Origin: Membranipora membranacea
Lineage: Eukaryota > Bryozoa > Gymnolaemata > Cheilostomatida > Membraniporidae
Assembly: GCA_914767715.1 (NCBI GenBank)
Contig: OU612069.1
Coordinates: 3,718,001 to 3,782,000 of the forward strand
Length of the DNA: 64,000 nt
Direction: 5' to 3'
Shown here: positions 59,701 through 64,000 of the stretch, piece after piece
Layout: each line of letters opens with the position of its first letter
Position numbering within the stretch: position 1 is the stretch's first letter
The notes under the pieces: model-generated
Databases searched by the model: none
What the model saw: the letters and a program-made list of their open reading frames with translations, nothing else
What the model was told of the DNA's origin: nothing
Made by a program: the position numbers and the translations under genes

Positions 59701-62007
59701 TTTAGTAAAGTTAGAAAAGATCCCACCCACCCTTTGCAAATAATTATTTTAAATGACTCCGCCTGGACATCTTCTTACACATTTTTTCTGTACCGTAACC
59801 CCCAATTAATACACTAAGATGTATCTTGATGGAGAAATTTAAGTTATCACAAGCAAACAGTCAGCACATTGAAGCAATCCCGCACTGAGAAGAGACAGCG
59901 GTGTAGCTTTTTTGATTTTGACATGCCACATGCCAAGCACGAGTGAGTTGCATACCCTACTGGGAACAACAGAAAAAGTCAGTGGTCAGGTTTCAAAACT
60001 TTAAGCAGTAGCGATCAAGTTGAGTCGGTTGGGTTTTTTGGTCATCAATAATAAAAACATTCGATGGATGCACAGAGAGATCTTGGTAGAGGCTTGTATT
60101 GTTCACAAGACAGTTTAGTTTTTTTTAAGTATCAGATCTGATATAACAATGTGATAATCAAAATCGATCACAGTGTGCATCGGGTAAAAATGATACTTAA
60201 AATCTTTCCACGTGAATACAAATTATTGACACGGTACGAAGAAAAAAACCAAAAAAGCTACATCGCTGTCTCTGCTCAGTGCGGCAATGCTTCGATCTAA
60301 AAGTGCTGACTGTTTGTTTGTGATGACTTTAATTTGTCCATCAAGATAAATTTTACTGTATTTATTGGGGGTTACAGTACAAAAAAAATGTGTGAGAAGA
60401 AGTCCGGGTTGAGTCATTCGAAATAATTATTTGCAAACGGTGGGTTGGATCTTTTCTAACTTTATCAAAATGGGAATCGGTGAGTAGAAATAAAAAAATC
60501 ATTGAAAAATGATCTACCAAAAGCTGGAATTGTTTTACGAGCCCAAAAAATCATGTCAATGGAAAGTTGATATAAGACTTCTATGATGTAACCGTTGAAC
60601 CAGTGGCTTTTTGGGCAGTGGCCTTTTGACCAGTGGCCTTTTGTCCAGTGGCCTTATGACCAGTGGCCTTTTGACCAGTGGCTTTATGACCAGTGGCTTT
60701 TGACCAGTGGCTTTATGGCCAGTGGCTTTTTGGCAATGGCCTTTTGACCCGAAATCGCAATTTTAGCCCTCATAAATCATTATCACTGTCATTTTGTATC
60801 AAAAAACTTTGAGTATATACTAAAGTCAGAGTTATATTTCAAGTAGTTGTTTATCCGTGCAGAACTAATCTGTTTATTAAATTTTTACCTAGTCACTAAA
60901 AATCATGACAATTTGTCCTCATAACTAGATGAAGTCTTATGAGCATATCAGGTAGTATACTATGAACAAAGTACTCATCGTTTTTTGGAGATTCATAGGA
61001 AAGTTATTCTGTATGCTGAGCCAATTACCTTCATGGACAAGCCATGAATAAATTAATGGTCTTGTATGATTTTACAGTTAGTACCATGAGACAACATTTT
61101 GGACAACTCAGTGTCATGTGGGCTTCTACAACATGAGTCCATCATCATCCATAGTACAGGAGATTGGAATGTGGATATTCATAGAAAAATATTGGCTCAG
61201 CAGACTTAAAAAATCAGCCTGAGAAATTCCTCAATTGATTTGACCCTCGACCAGCAAACCATTAGCTATTGTACCTGTCACATCATCATTGCCTGCCACT
61301 TACTTTAAAACAAACCGAACCATCATGATGCCTTAATCTTGATGTTGGCTGAACCATAACCCAGGTCATTGACTGAGGAGTAGCAGGATATGAACTGTCG
61401 CTGTGTTTATACAACCAAAAGATAGCTGTATTACAAAATCTTACCAGTGGTTGCAGGTTTTCCGCTATATTGTGATTCGGTGTGTCTTGACAGCATAGTC
61501 CCGTATAATGACACGATGAGTGACAGCTACAGCTGTGTACTACTTCCCTGTTATCCATATACGAGACAGATTCTTCCAACAAGAGACCAAACTCCCTCTG
61601 TAGAGCTGCAACTGCATTGTCTGACTGGCAGTACTGTCCAATCAGACACTCTTTACTTCCAACCTGAAATAAGAGAAAAAAGAGTTGTTTCAAACCGTGG
61701 AGATAAATATCGATGCAAGGGCAAGAAAAACTTTCCTTTCGATTGGCAAAGCCTCTCAGATGATTTCGCTATGGGGTGGTGTACAAAATGCAATTGCTTT
61801 CCCCCGTTTCCCTTGGAGGTACAGGGTTACCTATAATTTTCAACTTCCCAAATCTGAACTGCAAAAAAAGTCTGGTGAGAAGTCTATAGCACTTCTCTCA
61901 TACCAATTGTAGGTGTTGTTACTTACATGTTTCCTGTTGTCAGCATTGACAACTGCCGTAAACCCAAGCACACATAGAACCACTATTGTAATCCACGTCT
62001 GCATCAT
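53789..62007 (-). CDS. Methuselah-like/secretin-superfamily GPCR with SMB-like N-terminus, 801 aa
   Basis: Complement of join 53789-55206, 55676-55817, 56221-56390, 57444-57517, 57872-58049, 59103-59226, 61445-61663, 61927-62007. All junctions are GT-AG and in phase. The first 22 residues (MMQTWITIVVLCVLGFTAVV..) form a signal peptide. Residues about 72-86 hold CSC-x3-C-x5-CC-x-D, the core of a somatomedin-B-like domain. A long Cys-rich extracellular region with several N-glycosylation sequons follows to about residue 490. The last exon carries all seven TM helices (about 492-750), with 'RNIPGKIVAGN' after TM1, 'GFNWIFAIIAA' in TM6 and a paired Cys in the loops, as in Methuselah-type and adhesion receptors. 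There is no GPS autoproteolysis motif or GAIN-like ending before TM1. The ligand is unknown. The Ser/Thr-rich tail ends at TGA 53791-53789. Confidence 0.92.
59503..60750. mobile_element. Large foldback element with subterminal 15-16-bp repeats, in GPCR intron
   Basis: The left arm (59503 to about 59925) and right arm (about 60238-60750) are reverse complements with moderate divergence. The outermost part of each arm is a tandem array of GCCACTGGCCATAAA-like units, about five on the left and ten on the right. There is no coding capacity. It lies in the GPCR intron between the exons at 59103-59226 and 61445-61663. The asymmetric copy number shows the arrays changed independently after insertion. 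Confidence 0.85.
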
Positions 62008-62072
62008 ATTTATGAATATCAGAGGGGGTTAGGTTGTGGTGTAGCACTCTTTTCACTCTCTCACCGATAGCT
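62008..62072 (-). other. 5' UTR part of the GPCR first coding exon
   Basis: Directly upstream of the GPCR ATG (minus strand) the sequence continues to a good acceptor, CTTTTACAG, at 62073-62080. The start codon therefore lies in an internal exon and the promoter is farther upstream. Confidence 0.6.
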
Positions 62073-62099
62073 CTGTAAAAGACCGGAAGGGTTGGTCAA

Positions 62100-63886
62100 T
62101 TAATCAGTAAAAGGTTAAAACTGTCAATCCCTACCAGCAACAGGCAGTTAATGATGAGTGGGAGGTAGTCATTAGTATGTCATGCTTCTATGCCAGCGTC
62201 TCTCCAGTTGGCCTTCCTAGTTTCGTCACTTTAGTGTTTTGTTGACCTCAATTTGACATCCCATATAAATTATAGAAATGTACACCATTTAAAATATTTT
62301 TCTTAACAAAACAGGTGTGCCAACGCCGCAGATTCCAAAATTCTAAGCACCTGAAAAAAGTTGGTACCTCAAGAAATGACCGAGGGACACATATGCTCAA
62401 TACCACAGTCTTTTCTTAAGAAGAATACACAAAAATTTCTGGCATTGTGGTGCAATAGTCGATTTTGGTGAGATTCATTAGAGTAGGATGATGATTTCAC
62501 ACAGCAGAATCTCTGTTCTGATCTCACGGTGGTGTGATGAAACACCACCAGCACAAATTATCTTTGATCATGGAGTTGTTATCAATACGGAGCTGAGTCA
62601 TCATGCAATACTTATTGGATCTCAATTTTTCAGGTCTAGCCAAAATATAGAGGTTAAAAATGGAGTAACAGAAGTTCACAAAGCATTCTTCCTATAACGA
62701 TTAGCTACGGTGAGGTATTGCGGTCAAGTTTTTAGCATCTACAATGGTGCTTTTATTAGGAATTGACGGACATTTGCAGCTAGTATAACTGTAAAACGTT
62801 TGTTATAGGAGCAATGAACCAAGCAGTGATGTGATCCAGTAGCACATCCTTGTTGCACATATTATTTGTCAGAGCAGACACCTGACAATGAGATGACAGT
62901 GGCTAGTGTAAAGAAACCGGCAGGACAAAGCACTCTGTGACTTAGCTGTTCAAATTCCTAAGTGCACTCTTCGAAAGTTAATGTCCTGATGTGTTAGACA
63001 TGCGCCCATGATAGTTAAACTTCTCATACTTTTAGTATAAACATCTCAAAATGTCACTAGATGTTAATTTACAAGGGTGATGAACTCATAACTGCCATGT
63101 TTATATCATCAGTAGCAGAGCTTTGATATCTCAGCGCTGAGGGATACTGGCAGGGTGAACGCTCTGTAATGATTGTTATTTGATTGTTTGATCGATGTAC
63201 AAGGATGATATAATCACAGAGTAAGGATATGTGATATAATATCAATATTTGCAACGAGTGCTTCAGCCTATTTAAGTTAGTATTTCGTATATTCAGGGCA
63301 TGACAACTGAGTATAGCCACTCACAAAGCCTAATATTCCCCTAACCTCTGCCATACTACCATGACTACCTTGCACTGAGCAAAACATCTATTCTAAAAGA
63401 AACAGACCTGGCCACAAAATAAGTTTATTTAGATATAATGAAGAATTTGGCAGATTAGCGATTTTAAATCTAACTTTTTTGCCCAGCATATCTGATGGTA
63501 ACGAGAGCACATTCTAAAGTACTTTATATACTCTATCAATTTAATTAAACCCTCTTCTCAACAAGTGGCAGTTGAAGTAGTAAGAGAAAGATTTCAATTG
63601 CGCAATAATTGATAATCAGGTCACCAATTAGCCTTTTTTGTTCAGCCCCATAAGCCAAGACAGACTTACTAGAAACAGACTCGTCTATGCACAAAGGTAG
63701 GCCTGGCCTGGTCTTTTATCTGCTTCTAATAGTAGTTTCTACTATTTTGTCCATGTGACAGTTTTGTTAGCTCATGTGATCTCTTATTTCAGCGTTCCAA
63801 TTTCTTTCCAGATTTTGATAGCAAAGTTTCGGATATCATGCTGCCATAGCAGCCGATGAGAGATATTAGATTGTAGGTGGACTTAC
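62100..63886. other. Probable 5' UTR intron of the GPCR gene
   Basis: AT-rich, without recognisable genes. Consistent with an intron between an upstream non-coding exon and the exon that carries the ATG. Confidence 0.4.
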
Positions 63887-64000
63887 CTCTATGGATTGTT
63901 GGTTACGTCAGCATTTCCGAATATGATATCTAACTATATATCCTGAGATCAGCATCCAATCTCGATTGAAACTGCAGAAGTGTAGGGAGTTAGTATAACT
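63887..64000 (-). other. Possible GPCR 5' UTR exon (start not resolved)
   Basis: On the minus strand a strong donor, AGAG|GTAAGT (GTAAGT = revcomp of 63881-63886), ends a possible non-coding exon. It would pair with the acceptor near 62073. The transcription start is not visible. Confidence 0.35.

Overview
The window is nuclear DNA of an invertebrate animal. It is AT-rich and gene-sparse. Genes are split by GT-AG introns from about 90 bp to more than 6 kb, and LINEs, tRNA-like sequences and inverted-repeat (foldback/MITE) elements lie between and inside them. The gene content (animal tetraspanin, BtpA-family protein, nucleotidyltransferase-TPR giant protein, Methuselah-type GPCR with an SMB-like motif) fits a marine invertebrate such as a sponge, cnidarian or relative. 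The sequence alone does not fix the phylum.

Layout. 1-1.57 kb: 3' part of a decayed CR1/jockey-type LINE. 2.0-2.1 kb (-) and 7.5 kb (+): two related 70-nt first-exon-like sequences on either side of a decayed RTE-type LINE (4.0-7.2 kb, -). 7.5-10.2 kb (+): an unrecognised split gene, only partly resolved, with a foldback element inside. 11.16-11.45 kb (+): a two-exon gene for a 66-residue putative secreted peptide. 14.6-24.8 kb (-): a complete seven-exon tetraspanin (308 aa) with a Thr-rich insert and a furin-like site in its large extracellular loop. 25.4-26.2 kb: another LINE 3' fragment. 28.3-33.0 kb (+): a complete seven-exon BtpA-family gene (277 aa). 33.3-38 kb: foldback elements and two diverged copies of an exon-like cassette. 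39.2-50.4 kb (+): a short first exon, a 5.2-kb intron packed with nested transposons, an 18-bp minisatellite and a foldback element, then one 5.9-kb exon encoding a GlnD/DUF294-like nucleotidyltransferase followed by TPR repeats. A single in-frame TAA interrupts that exon. 53.8-62.0 kb (-): a complete eight-exon Methuselah-like GPCR (801 aa) with a large foldback element in an intron; its 5' UTR continues upstream toward 63.9 kb.

All split-gene models were built by hand from splice signals and exon phases. In the three complete multi-exon genes every junction keeps frame, and the joined protein matches its family across the junctions. The genes do not form an operon or an obvious pathway. The strongest candidates for new biology are the nucleotidyltransferase-TPR gene with its single stop, the mucin-like cleavable tetraspanin loop, the small secreted peptide, and the exon-like cassettes at 35.1 and 36.0 kb.
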